A DNA stretch of 64,000 bases, from contig JAMYHX010000126.1 of NCBI GenBank assembly GCA_025529335.1, forward strand, positions 26,736 through 90,735, in the 5' to 3' direction. Position numbers and translations under genes: made by a program. Position 1 is the stretch's first letter. Each line of letters begins with the position of its first letter. A model generated the notes under the pieces. It searched no databases. It was not told the DNA's origin and worked only from the letters and a program-made list of their open reading frames with translations. This DNA comes from Rhizopus sp. PT2906 (lineage: Eukaryota > Mucoromycota > Mucoromycetes > Mucorales > Rhizopodaceae). Of the stretch, positions 34,368 to 45,298 are shown piece by piece.

Positions 34368-34599
34368 GTAAGATGGCACGTATATGTTTATCTACATATA
34401 TGTGTTTATACATAAAAGAAGATTTGGGTAAAAATCTATATATAACCTTTTTTATATAAAAAATACATATTATATATATATATCATATAAGAAAAGGAAG
34501 TGTTTATTATGAGTATCATGTTGTGTGATAATAGAGAAGGTGTGTGTTTATTATATGGGCTATTTTACATATTATTTAAAGAATAGAAGCATCGTTTTG
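34223..34599. other. Intergenic between convergent genes, dominated by microsatellites
   Basis: About 380 bp between the stops of poly(A) polymerase and the methyltransferase. Almost half is TA/TG repeat; another TA run lies near 34466-34484. Threonine/histidine-repeat frames here are artefacts of the repeat. Confidence 0.6.
34263..34370. repeat. Compound TG/TA/TG microsatellite
   Basis: A run of TG with CG interruptions, then TA, then about 50 bp of uninterrupted TG (to about 34361). It is the longest simple repeat in the window. Confidence 0.95.
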
Positions 34600-35765
34600 T
34601 CATTTTTTCTTCTTTTGTGCGATTGTATAATGAATATTACACCAACTTTTAAAATCTCTACATTCTGCAGCTGCTGCTTCTACCATTTTATCATATTTTG
34701 CTAAATTCATTGACCAATCTTCACATAATTTTGGTTTTATAGAATCAAATAGACGTTGTATACACTCCAACATGATATCACCATTTCGACCATACCAGCC
34801 TATGGGCGCTGAACGATGTGAAGATTCTATATGTCTAACATTATCAAATGACTGTATCATTGACTCGAGCTGTGAGGCAATTTTGAGGTTAATATTCCTT
34901 GTCTGTAATGAAACTGTCAGACGCATCATCCAAATAGACAGATTAGGTCCAACATCCTGTATGGAACCTCCAAGTTCTACAAATTCAATAAAACCACCTG
35001 GCTTTGTGACTCGTACGATTTCTGGTATCACTGCTTCCCAATCTTGTTGACTGTATCTAAACAGACAATCATGTTGAGTAACGTAGTCAAAGGTATTATC
35101 AGGAAATGCAAGTCCAGTTGACATATCCATAAGTCGAAAATGACAATTGGCTGGCGGGCAACTTTTTATCATTAATAATAATTTTAAATTATATGCTAAT
35201 TAATATACCTTATAGGATAAATGACAGCATCCACAGCTGTAAAATGAGATTTCGGATATTGTTTAGCCATGTCCATTATCCACCAACCAGGGCCAGCACT
35301 AATGCATGGATAAAAGATATATATATATGCTTTTGATTTTACGACATACCACTTACGATACATCAAGTACTTTAATGCCCTTCCTTAGTTGATCTTGTAT
35401 AGGTGAGAAATAAGGTGTAATGAATAAAGATCTATCATGACATCAATCACTTTTTATTCTATCTTTTGTTATTGTTGAGCTTACTTGAATAGTAAATGGT
35501 TTATCTGTAGTCTTTCAATTTCTTCATCATCGCATGGTAAAAATTGTTCACTGGGTTTTTTAGTCTGCCGATAATTTCGGCCTTCGATATATTCATATTG
35601 TTTTATTGGAAATTTAGGTTCTACCAGTGGTTCGTCTATGTCTACTATTACTTTGGCACTATTATATATTAGTGTTGAACCTCGTCTTGACTAATTATAC
35701 CTTTTTGAACTATAGGTGCTTTTTGTATGCTGTGTTGCCTTTGATAAAACTGAAAAGGGGCCCAT
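34600..35765 (-). CDS. Class I SAM-dependent methyltransferase, unknown substrate
   Basis: Five exons (35765-35701, 35658-35485, 35431-35357, 35298-35209, 35161-34600) give 321 residues. Motif I is IKVLDVSAGPGWWIMDMA (the SAM-binding glycine loop, with Ala where Cys is common), followed by an acidic end of strand 2 (FTAVDAV), MDMSTGLAFPDNTFDYV as motif II/post I, and EIVRVTKPGGFIEFVEL as motif III. Such methyltransferases are expanded in Mucorales genomes; the substrate cannot be read from sequence. A TATATAAAG sits immediately upstream of the ATG, closer than a normal TATA box, so the true start could lie elsewhere or the element is chance. The convergent neighbour is poly(A) polymerase. Confidence 0.8.
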
Positions 35766-36413
35766 CCTTTATATAAAGAAAAGAGAGAGAGAGAGAAAAA
35801 GAAGAAGAGAAAAAAGGAGGAAAAAGGAAGGAAAGTGAACAGATGGTTACACTAGCTGTAAATAAAAAATTACTTTATTTGATCAAGGATTATGATCGTC
35901 TTTACCACATGTAAAGTATCGAACCGCTTAATAATGATCATTTTAGAAACAGTGACATGAATAAATCAATAATATTGGCTTTAGAAAAAGAGAATTTAAA
36001 AAAATACTACTTGTAAAAGTTTCCTTGCCTTATAATATGCCATGTAGTTTTTGAAAGTTCAAGACAGACTACAGTGAATTTAAATGAAGGTAAAGGTACA
36101 TATGTCAAGCTCGATATGAACTGTAATTTATGATATTACCTTACAGTTAATATTCTAATCTTGTGTCAACTGCGACAATAATTAAAAGATCACGTCTTGT
36201 TTTCTCTCCGATGTGTACCCTGTTTGCTACCCCCCCCTTCGACTTGACAGGTCATCTTTCTTAAAATCATTTTAGTACTAAAGGCAGCTACTGGTAACTT
36301 ATTCCTATCATACCAAGAATTCTGTAACCTTGGTCTGTTTACCCTTCCTCCTCTCTTCCTCTCCCCTTTTATCAAGTAAATGCAGCATTTACACATAAAA
36401 ATGGTAATAAGCT
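35766..36413. other. Intergenic: methyltransferase promoter and Sel1 gene 3' end
   Basis: About 650 bp between two minus-strand genes. A GA-rich purine tract (about 35780-35830) lies next to the methyltransferase start. No coding family or repeat is seen in the rest. Confidence 0.4.
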
Positions 36414-37697
36414 TTATTTTCTAAAAAAGCCTAAAGACCATCGACTGGATCTCTTTTCTTGATTTGTCGTCCCTTCTCCGTTTGCTAATACTTCTCGTTG
36501 TTGCTGTAGTAAATTTTGCTCTAAAATTGATATTTGCTGAAGCTTGATTTGAGATGGCTCATAGCCATGAGTAGACGCGATCTGAAACCATTCCTTGGCC
36601 ACTGTCAAGTCTTTGGGCACACCTTCGCCATGCAAGAACATTTCTCCAATCATATGCTGAGCATGTGAATAAGGTATATCTGACTGCTGTGTGGATGCTG
36701 CGTTTTGATAGTATTCAAACGCTTTATGAAAATCCTGTTCCACTCCCCATCCATTTCGGTACATGTCTCCTAGACATACTTGGCAATAGGGTATATTAGC
36801 TGCTATACTCTGTGTACAGCATTGGTATGCTTTCTTGTAATCTTTAGGCACATTGCCTGCTCCATGCATATAGACGGCCACTTGTTCTTCCAGAGCAACA
36901 GTAAAGCCTTGCTTGGCTGATGCATCCAACCATTTCATCGCTTCTGCCGCATCTTCCTTTACGCCTCTACCTTTCAAGTACATATGTCCCACAATGTACT
37001 GACAGTACTTGTCATTGGATAATGCACCATCCTTTGCATATCGAAACGCACGAGCATCATCTCTGGGTACATCCTGACTTCCTTCAAAAAAACTATAAGC
37101 CAGATCCACAATTGCCTGATTGCTGCCACATTCAAATCCTCGTTCAAACCAGTAAACAGAGTCGGCAAGCTGATGGTATGAGTACCTGTATCGGTCACCA
37201 TAGATCCTGCCCAACTCACATGCCGCTTCTCCTAGCTTTCCATTTGTAGCTGCATATTTCAACAAGGCAATACCGCGTTCAAGGTTTTGCTCAAATCCGA
37301 TACCCTTCGTAAACAGTAGACCTGCTAAATAACACAGATTAGGGTCGTTCTCGGTACCTTCGTGGATGACTTGAACTCCACTTGTGTGTCGACTGGCTGT
37401 AAAAGCGCTAGAGGATTGATGGAGTGCCTGGGATAACTGTTTGTCAAAGACACTTCTCGACCAAATAATCACTTCGACTGAATCTTTGGTAATGTACTTG
37501 TGATCTTCAGTATACAATAGGCTGAGTTTTGTTTTAGCTTCAGTGTCTTGGTGCTTGGTTGCCTTTCCGCGCAAGTAGTTTAAAGCCTGAAGACATGTAT
37601 TCAAGTCATTGGTGGTCTGTATAATATCTATACACTGTATTAACTTTAGTTCGTCAGGTATGTTCTCTAGTAATTGTTGTTCCTGCTCTAAGGTCAT
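36414..37697 (-). CDS. Sel1-repeat protein (chitin synthase activator-like)
   Basis: A single exon of 427 residues. From about 105 it is built of roughly seven Sel1-like (TPR-related) repeats of 36-40 residues, for example CQYIVGHMYLKGRGVKEDAA, CQVCLGDMYRNGWGVEQDFH and HMIGEMFLHGEGVPKDLTVA. The family includes fungal Skt5/Chs4-type chitin synthase activators and several ER or signalling adaptors. I see no C-terminal CaaX box, which many Skt5 proteins carry, so the Chs link is only a possibility. The final 40 residues are Gln/Arg-rich. The frame is open to 37739 without an ATG; ATG at 37697 is chosen. Confidence 0.82.
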   Translation of the reverse strand: MTLEQEQQLLENIPDELKLIQCIDIIQTTNDLNTCLQALNYLRGKATKHQDTEAKTKLSLLYTEDHKYITKDSVEVIIWSRSVFDKQLSQALHQSSSAFTASRHTSGVQVIHEGTENDPNLCYLAGLLFTKGIGFEQNLERGIALLKYAATNGKLGEAACELGRIYGDRYRYSYHQLADSVYWFERGFECGSNQAIVDLAYSFFEGSQDVPRDDARAFRYAKDGALSNDKYCQYIVGHMYLKGRGVKEDAAEAMKWLDASAKQGFTVALEEQVAVYMHGAGNVPKDYKKAYQCCTQSIAANIPYCQVCLGDMYRNGWGVEQDFHKAFEYYQNAASTQQSDIPYSHAQHMIGEMFLHGEGVPKDLTVAKEWFQIASTHGYEPSQIKLQQISILEQNLLQQQREVLANGEGTTNQEKRSSRWSLGFFRK

Positions 37698-38496
37698 TTC
37701 AAAGAAAGAAAAGAAAGAGGGGGAAAAAAGGACAGCCAAAAAATGTAATATAGACTGAGGTTCAAAATAAACGTATGCTATTTACTACTACTTCTACTAT
37801 ACAAAAATTTAGTAAAAATTAAAGTTTTTGGATCAAGTAAAATTATCAGACATCTTCTTTACCTGTAATAATCTTTATCCCAAAAGGGAAACCGTGTTCA
37901 TTACGGTGATTTTATACAACATTTAACTTATTCTATACTTGGAAGGTCGACCTCTTCCATCCCAAATCGAAAGAGAAATAGAGAGCATATTCTTGCAAGC
38001 GTTGATTTATGATATATAATAGTGAATTACCATCGTCTGCAGAAGCTTTTTTATAATATTTGCATTTATAGTAACTTTTGTTGGCGTGTTCTGTCTCCTG
38101 ACAGTCTTTACAAACCATGTCTATAGATTAGATATCAATATATCAGTGAGCACTTTGCAAGTATCATCTGCATTATATGAGGTCCACCTTTAAACGCGTC
38201 ATCTATGTTTTCTATCAATTTTCGTTTATTAATAGTTTGTTCTTTCTTCTTTTGAATAATGTTTTTAAACATGTCAACATTGTTGTCAAAGTTGCTTAAA
38301 AAAAGAAAGAAAGAAAGTAATAGGCTCATAGTTTCATTTTATTTTGGAACTTTTTGGGGTCAGGGACAAATGTGGATCAAATCAAGAGACCATATGGATT
38401 CCTCTAAATGATTGATACTTACCTTATTGTATAGCTACTCTTATCGATAGAGTTTCTCCTTTTTACAAACAGGTTCTTTTCAATTGCTTTTGACAA
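37698..38496. other. Intergenic: Sel1 gene promoter and flank of the transposase
   Basis: About 800 bp. It contains the weakly supported small gene listed separately and runs into the decayed transposase. I looked for terminal inverted repeats between 38330-38500 and 39610-39740; only a shared TCAGGG-type hexamer was found, not enough to set element ends. Confidence 0.4.
37932..38329 (-). CDS. Possible small cysteine-containing protein (weak)
   Basis: Two open stretches face the same way on the minus strand. The first (38329 to about 38195) begins MSLLLSFFLFLSNFDNN and ends in a Lys-rich helix (NKRKLIENIDDAFK); the second (about 38121 to 37933) contains VCKDCQETEHANKSYYKCKYY, a possible zinc ribbon. 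A splice from AAAG/GTGGAC to TCTATAG/ACATGG would join them in phase at about 110 residues. The donor is poor and I recognise no family. It lies directly beside the broken transposase, so it could also be a decayed fragment. Confidence 0.22.
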
Positions 38497-39610
38497 TTGC
38501 CCGCAGCTATTCAACTGGGTTTAGCTCTGGTGAATAGGATGAAAGGAACACATTTGCAGTATCAACAAAAGAACGTGATCACTATCAGCCATGCGAAGAG
38601 AGAAAGTATTGAGGGTATTTATTACCTTAGAAAAGCAGGACATTCCTATGACAGCATCGCAGACATAGACGAGATAGTTAAATCAGCAATACAAAGCACA
38701 ATTGATAAAATAAGAAGGCTGGATCGCCTGTACCAATCAATACAAAAGATAGAATCTGTAAAAGTCAATAAGAGATCCCAGAGATTGTTTACGAAGACTA
38801 TGTATCATCCACTCGTAACCTACGACGGCCTGAGATTAGAGTTGCGTAAAGTAGATGTAGAGGCCTGTAGACAGACTGTTATAAGCAGTTTGAAGAGGAT
38901 GGAGTATGTTTCTTATATTGCTGCTCATAAGCCAGCGATGGACAAATGGGCACATGAAGAAAAGGATTCGCTGGGCCCATAAACATGCCAATTGGACGGC
39001 TGAACAGTGGTCTGGCATCATTTGGAGCGATGAATCTTGGTTCACCGTTACCGGTAACGACGGTGATGCTAGAGTCATCAGAAAAGTTGGTGAACGATAT
39101 GAAGCTAAGCATATTGTACCAACGAAGAAGTATGGATGTGGTGGAGTGATGATTTAGAACCGCTTTCATGCCAATGGTTTTGGTCCTTTGGTCTTGGTTG
39201 ACGGCACAGTTGATCAAGACAAATATATCAATATTTTAGCTCAAAGCTTCCATACCTGATTCATACAACTCTGCCAGCAAGAGGACAGAGACTTCATATT
39301 CCAAAAGGATGGGGCTAGCTGCCATACTGGTGGCTATGCGCGATGGTGGAAGGAAGCCCACCAAATCAGGGGCTTTGAGTACTGGCCCGCACAAAGTCCT
39401 GATTTGAATCTGATAGAGCATGTTTGGGCCGCTTTGGGTAAACTTATCAAGGAAAGAAGAAGTGAGATAAGAAATACCGAAGAGTCGAGCATTGTACTGA
39501 GAGAAGAGTGGGAGAAAATAAGCCCTGGGTTAACGGCATGTTTGGTCGAAAGTACGAAGGCTCGATGTGAGGCAGCGATTACCTCAAAAGGAAGGTGGAC
39601 GAAGTATTGA
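38497..39610 (+). mobile_element. Broken Tc1/mariner (IS630-type) transposase gene
   Basis: A DNA transposase in decay. An N-terminal helix-turn-helix part (AKRESIEGIYYLRKAGHSYD) is followed by the DDE domain: IIWSDESWF (aspartate codon 39029), FQKDGASCHTG (39308) and PDLNLIEHVWAALG (glutamate codon 39416). I count 35 residues between the second Asp and the Glu, against 34 in Tc1. A frame change of +1 occurs around 38930-38960, and stops interrupt at 39155-39157 (TAG) and 39257-39259 (TGA). The open frame has no ATG before 38539. These breaks mean it cannot make a full transposase. Clear terminal inverted repeats were not found. Confidence 0.88.
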
Positions 39611-40263
39611 TTTTTCTTTTTAAATAATCATTTCAAAGCTTATTTTTTATAAACGTGGAATCTCAAAACCCTGAATATGAAGAGCAATGGCTTTCCAAAC
39701 ATTTGACGTTTATTTTGTGGAAGATTAGGTTTACATTTTCGTAGGAAATCGAATTATTGTTTATTCTTTACTGACAAGAGTACTAACAACAACCAATACT
39801 TCAAGCGGGAACGTACTCGGCAGGGTTTATTCTGGGCCTGCCTCTAGGCCTGATAGAGAGTTCGCTTCCTTCGTCTCGCTGAGTTCGACGTCTGCGATGC
39901 GTGGCTGCAACTTGCTATTTGCATGCTTGACAGGTACGGTAAGCTGAGTCAACTGGTGAAGGTGCATGGCAGGATGAACAGTTGGTGGTAAGTGCGGTAA
40001 CGGTATTATTGTTCATTTACTAATGAAAGATCAAGCGTTAGTAAACAGGTCCTAGTGCAATGCTTTTAAGAAAGTGCTTATTTTTGCATGTACCTAAATG
40101 TTCTTATTGAAAGTGCAATATATATTATTATGAATATATGAAATAAGAAAAGAAAGTAAAACGGGATCAAGGTACAACGGTGGCAATAAAGCATGTGTGC
40201 TCGTGTGTCGCGTGTTCGGCCCGTACAGATGGTAAAAAAACAGTCCTTTTGTTTATTTAAGTT
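39611..40263. other. Intergenic with a GC-richer patch encoding an AT-hook-like peptide
   Basis: About 650 bp between the transposase and HOG1. The segment at about 39800-39990 is GC-richer than its surroundings. On the minus strand 39914-39801 is open for about 37 codons and contains RPRGRPR, an AT-hook-like core. No ATG or partner exon was identified; it may be a gene or element remnant. Confidence 0.3.
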
Positions 40264-41802
40264 TTATTGCTGAGGTTGCATGTAGGCAGCCTCTTGTCCT
40301 TCCAAGATAGGCCCAGTAAGCGGTGTGCCTAAATAGTTCATAGTGTCTGTATTGTCTACATTGTGGAAATCTAAAATTTCAGAATACATCATCACCTTCC
40401 AAGTATCTACAGGTAAATCAGCCTCGTTAAAGGACCAATCAAACTTTTCTGGTGCAACAGGCTCATCCGTTGGATCATGATAGGGTGCAAGATAAGGATG
40501 AGACAAGGCTTCCTCTGCTGTAATACGCTTACGAGGATCGAAGGTGAGCATCTTTTCTAACAAATCAATTGCCTCAGGATCTTGTCCAGCAAATCGTTGA
40601 CTAAAAGGAACGGGTTCACGTTTAGGAAGATTCTTTACAAATCTCAAGGTCTATAGACATGTTGGTAAATATACGCAGAGTCATGTATATATCTTACGTT
40701 TTCACTGCAGATGGTAGCAATGACATCGTCAGGTGGTGTACCCAAGAGCTCAGTGATAATAGAAAATTGATGCACATCTATTCAAATGATGTAAGCAATC
40801 TTTGCTCTCTCTCTCTCTCTCCTTTTTTTTTGTGTATACTCACGATCCTTTCCAGGGAACAGAGGCTTCCCTTCCAACATCTCTGAGAAAATACAGCCAG
40901 CACTCCAAATATCCACAGCAACGTCATACTTTTGCCAGGTGAGCATAATTTCAGGTGCACGATAATATCTTGTCGACACATAACCGGTCATTTGAGGGTC
41001 TTGAATACGTGCTAAACCAAAATCACAAATTTTGAGGTCACAATTTTCATTGATCAAGATATTGCTTGGTTTCTAGATTACATATTAGACATGCATCGTA
41101 TAGCTTAAGTTTCATTTTACCAGATCTCTGTGAATAACACCAGCAGAGTGGACATATTTTAGACCTCTCTAATAAACACGTTTCAATTAGCTTTGATCAT
41201 GGATATTCTTTTTGTCTGTGTTTTACCAATATTTGATATAAAAAGTATTGAATAAACTGTTTTTCTAAGGGCCTGGATTGAAGCAATCTATGTAAATCTG
41301 TACCAAGTAACTCGGTAACAAAATATCTACAGTTTATTAGCATACGTATTTACATTTCATTTTAAAAACTTACATGTCTTCTAGGGGAGAAATAAATATA
41401 TCACTTAAGCTGATAATCTGTAAAACTATTTTAGCTTAAACATCAACACAGCATATTCATCTTTACATTTTCGTGCATTAATGCCTTTAATAACTTGAGT
41501 TCACGATAGGTTCTCTTTGCTAGCACTGGAGCGGAGAATGGCTTCATGATTTTCTTGATAGCCACATTCATCCCAGTCAACTGGTCCCTGGCAGAACTAC
41601 ATAATGTCTTAATATCCAGTCTATACCTCATCCCTATAACCTACCATACTAAACCAAATGCACCCATACCTACAGGCTGTAGGTCTACATATCTATACTT
41701 GAGGTATTAGTATTTATTTTATATATGTATTTATTCATCGTTATACCTTGTAGTTACTTCAAACACAGTACCAAAAATCGAAAGTTTAACAAATTCAGCC
41801 AT
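40264..41802 (-). CDS. HOG1: Stress-activated MAP kinase Hog1
   Basis: Nine exons (41802-41747, 41692-41645, 41596-41467, 41417-41374, 41326-41227, 41168-41121, 41072-40844, 40777-40698, 40650-40264) give 373 residues. It begins MAEFVKLSIFGTVFEVTTRY and has the glycine loop VGMGAFGLV, lysine in NVAIKKI, HRDLKPSN, DFGLARIQ and the TGY activation motif in QDPQMTGYVSTRYYRAPE, which defines the p38/Hog1 class. The common docking region HNVDNTD is near the C-terminus. Hog1 is activated by a MAPKK under osmotic and other stress and moves to the nucleus. It is compact for Hog1 (yeast 435 residues) because the C-terminal tail is short. Every splice keeps phase. One intron (40778-40843) has a CT run. 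Confidence 0.96.
40805..40821. repeat. (CT)n run in a HOG1 intron
   Basis: Short dinucleotide run inside the intron at 40778-40843. Confidence 0.8.
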
Positions 41803-42254
41803 CTACAATGTATAATATTAATATACAATGTAATCGTGTAACATCTCCTATTTACATAAAGTAGTTTATCTTTTTTTCACAAATAAAAAGAATAAAAAAG
41901 AATAAAAGAAAGGGCAGTAAACAAAAAAAAATTGATCTACTGTAAGAAAAAAAAAAACCGATCCCGAGTGAACGGCATAAAAAAATTGATGTCATAGAAA
42001 CATCATGACTACCTTTTATGGAAGACGGCACTCTAAAAATGGGTCTTTTTTACCAGAAAGTAACCAAAAAAAAAAAAGAAAAAAAAAAGATTATATCGAA
42101 TTGGACAAGTACCAACAAAACATAACTCAGGGTTGAAACTATGGTAATGTCATGGTAATGCATAGGTTACACGACAAGTGTCATCAATGGCATCATGAAC
42201 AAAAAAATTTTTTATACAACTCTAAAATTGATTTTATATTTTACAAATCCATAA
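41803..42254. other. Intergenic: HOG1 promoter and NIP7 3' end
   Basis: About 450 bp between two minus-strand genes, with several A or T homopolymer runs. No gene or RNA is recognised. Confidence 0.4.
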
Positions 42255-43015
42255 TTAAAACAGTGTATCTTCATCACGAAGGTATTCTCCTACATCAGCT
42301 TGATGGAATACGATAATGTCTGTAGGCTGAAGTTTCTTCATATCTACTGTTGATCGTGCTGTCACACCAAATCCCTATTTTTGGTACACATTAAAATGAT
42401 TGTCCATATGTCTCAAAGAGTTCACTTACCAGTGGTGAATCAGACATGGAAAAAATGACAACACCAGTGTGTTCAGGTGTGTCATCTGTAATTCTACCTA
42501 AATGAGCTTTGACGATATGATTACCATAAAGAAAAGGCATTTCACCATTTGGTTTGATCCAGATCTTGTACTATATATAACGACATTAGCATTTTTTTTA
42601 TTTATATACCGTATAAGCTCCCTTACCTTTGCATACTGTGCTAAATAATCAAGTGCTGTAATGTGTAATTTGAACTTTCCAGTCTTTGTGAACTTGCCAA
42701 AGCAAGTACCCACTGATGCAAGCTGATCACGTCCCACACTCACTGCCATTCTCACCATAGATTCACTATTACCCTCCTTTTTTCAGCAAACTCGAATCTA
42801 AAAATATATAATTGATATTACCTGACATAATAGACTTTGTTCTTTTGTAAACGGAAGCAATACGTCTCATCAGGTCTGTCGATTAAATGCTTAATGTTGG
42901 ATCCAATGCTATAATGCAAAATTAGAACTTCAGCCTATATCTTCACAGCTACACTTTACTATTTTGCAAGCTTCTCGAAAAGAGTCGTCGTTTCTTCTGA
43001 AGTTAAGGGACGCAT
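42255..43015 (-). CDS. NIP7: 60S ribosome biogenesis factor Nip7
   Basis: Five exons (43015-42960, 42908-42822, 42765-42627, 42570-42430, 42374-42255) give 180 residues, the same length as human NIP7. The N-terminal domain opens MRPLTSEETTTLFEKLAKYI and continues FRLQKNKVYYV; the middle GTCFGKFTKTGKFKLHITAL is highly conserved; the C-terminal PUA domain includes KPNGEMPFLYGNHIVKAHLG and ends FHQADVGEYLRDEDTLF. Nip7 binds pre-60S particles in the nucleolus and is needed for 27S pre-rRNA processing. Introns are 51-61 bp. No oddities were seen. Confidence 0.96.
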
Positions 43016-43210
43016 TTGTTTGTGGTATATATAAGAATAAAAAAGAATAAAAAAAAAAAGGCACAGGGAAAATTGTAGATTTTTGAAATAAGCCACTGTG
43101 ACCTTAAATTCATGCAGACATCCCTCCTATTTGTGTAAAATGGGGAGTTGTTATTAGGATCCTTTCTTTTATTGAAAAAGTAAAACTATTTTTGTATTCA
43201 CATCATTAAA

Positions 43211-45041
43211 TTAAGAAGGAGGAGTAGAAATAGGTGTTGGAAGATAAGAATTATTTGTCTTTATGTTGAGCTTATTGACAGCCTCTTGCATGGGTGAGGT
43301 TGATTGTATAAGAAGTTTGGATAAGGCACCATCGTCTTTAGCTTGTGCAAACTCTTCATATGTCTATATTTTGTACATTAGCTTCTTTTTTCTCCTTTTT
43401 ATAAGACTAAAAAACCTACGCATTTATACGTGCCGCCCATAAAGATTTGTGGTAAGGCACGAGATTTAGTATTCTGCTTTCTCATATGTTGTAAAGCAAG
43501 TTCACTCTTGGCGACATCGATCACTTTAAACTTTATATTGTTAGTCTCTAATGTCTTGATGATATCCTCTTCTTCTTGCTTTAGCTTAGAGTTAGTTGAA
43601 ATGCTTGAAGTATATACGTGGATTTCCTTGGGGTCACGGGGATGCAATTCAACAGACTGAGAAGCTTCAGGAGCAGGCCATCTAAATTTAGTACCTGGCC
43701 CACCTGTCTTGCGTAACTTGGGAGAAACAATGCTCTTGTCACTGCTGAGTTTCTGTAGTTCGGATTGCTGTCCTTGCTTCATGGCGGATATTTGCTCTTG
43801 ATATGTTTGTTGTAAATGTGCCACTTGAAGCGAATGGTAATGCTCGTACTGCTCAAACTCATGCAATATCTTGCTTACTTCGTCATCCATATTGCTCTTG
43901 GCCTGGTTTTCTGCTTGTTTGAGTCGTTGATTCAAAAGAGCAATGTCTTTATCGTACTTGAGTTGAAGTTTATTCAAATTTTGAGCCTGTGCACTTTCCA
44001 ATTCACGAATGGCGGATTCATGGCTCTTTTTTAACTTTTCCAACTTTTTATCCTTCTCAGCCATCGCCTTGGCATGAGACTCGAGAATAGCTTCATGTTT
44101 TTGCTTTTGCGCCTATGATAAAGAGATGAGATAAAAGCAAAGCAAAACTTGATGGCTGTATTTACTTCCAATTGATGGTTGAGTTCTTCTAGCTTTTGCA
44201 TGAGTAAACGATCGTTTTCAAGATCAACTGTCAACCGATTCAACCGCCTTTGATGCTCCTGGTCTTTGGTTATGCCTGACTTTGGTTTTCTGTCCTTCCT
44301 GTTGAGCTGTGCTCGAAGCTCAGCTAACTCGTCTTCCTTTTCATTCAGTCGTTCCATGACTACTTTATTCTATATATATATATATATATATGTTAGATTA
44401 TGAACTGTATGCTTGTAAACTTACAGTTTCCTTGAGTTCTTCTAACTGAGAAGTAACTTGTGCCAAGGCAGGTTTGACCAACTCTGCTCTTTCATTTTCC
44501 CATTGAAGTTGCATAGCCTCCATTTCATTTTCCTTTTCTTTCAATAACCTATCCTTCTCAGCCAAAAGTTGAGCTGTCTTGCCTTCCTGTTGTAAGGAAT
44601 CGAGCATCTCCTTTAGAGACTCGACTTCCTTTTTAGTTTCTTCCAACTCTACTTCTTTGGCAGCAAGTTCGGACACCATCTCTTCATGCTTTTGTTCAAG
44701 TTCGACTAACTGAAGGGCCTCCGTAGAAGTGGCTGATAGTTGTTTTTTCAATTGCTCAATCTCTGCCAGTTGCTTATTAATTGTATCTTGTTGTTCCGTG
44801 GTCTAAAGAATAAAAAGATAAGCAAAAACAAAAAAGAAGATAGTAATGACTCACCTTGGATTTCAATTCTTCATACTCCTGCTTTATTTGCAGTACAGAT
44901 TGATGACTTGCGATGCTCTCGGATCGTTTGATAGTTGTTGCTATTACAAATTGATTATCGTATTCTTATTTCTTTCTCTCTTGCCCTACCATGAACTGAC
45001 TCTTTTTGGCTGGTTTTCTTTCTTGATCCCAGACAAGGCAT
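43211..45041 (-). CDS. Coiled-coil protein with C-terminal SH3BGR-like thioredoxin fold
   Basis: Six exons (45041-44990, 44940-44855, 44802-44425, 44369-44166, 44112-43420, 43363-43211) give 521 residues. Residues about 30-370 are an almost continuous coiled coil (for example LAAKEVELEETKKEVESLKE). The C-terminal part, from about EIHVYTSSISTNSKLKQEEE through VIDVAKSELALQHMRKQN to ALPQIFMGGTYKCTYEEF, aligns by eye with SH3BGR/SH3BGRL, a glutaredoxin-like fold without the redox CxxC. The start MPCLGSRKK has a cysteine next to basic residues, possibly lipid-modified. Such a combination suggests a scaffold or membrane-trafficking protein, but this is inference. A TA repeat sits in the intron at 44370-44424. 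Confidence 0.78.
44371..44391. repeat. (TA)n run in intron of the coiled-coil gene
   Basis: Short TA run inside the intron at 44370-44424. Confidence 0.8.
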
Positions 45042-45298
45042 TATAAAGAAAGTAAAGAAGAAAAGAAGAAAAGAAATAAATGCTTATATATTCTGCTCCT
45101 TGTAAAAGGGTACAATTAACATTTCTTTTTTCAGGAGCAAACATGTGTGTGTACATCAAAAAAAGCTGGGAAAGCAAAGATCAGCTTTTTCAAGGAACTT
45201 CTTTTTATTCTCCTTTTTCATTATCTCTTTTTACAAATAAACTCTTCCCCTTTCTGAATTTACATTGGAATAAATTAGTCTATACAAAATACTTTTTT

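Noticed and set aside
34105..34459. Frames with Thr-His or Cys-Val repeats
   Set aside because: They are translations of the TG/TA microsatellite, not proteins.
36190..36396. 68-codon minus-strand frame downstream of the Sel1 gene
   Set aside because: Composition is arbitrary, no neighbours or motifs; probably 3' flanking DNA.
38340..39740. Terminal inverted repeats around the Tc1-like relic
   Set aside because: Only a hexamer and scattered short matches pair up; not enough to define ends or a TA duplication.
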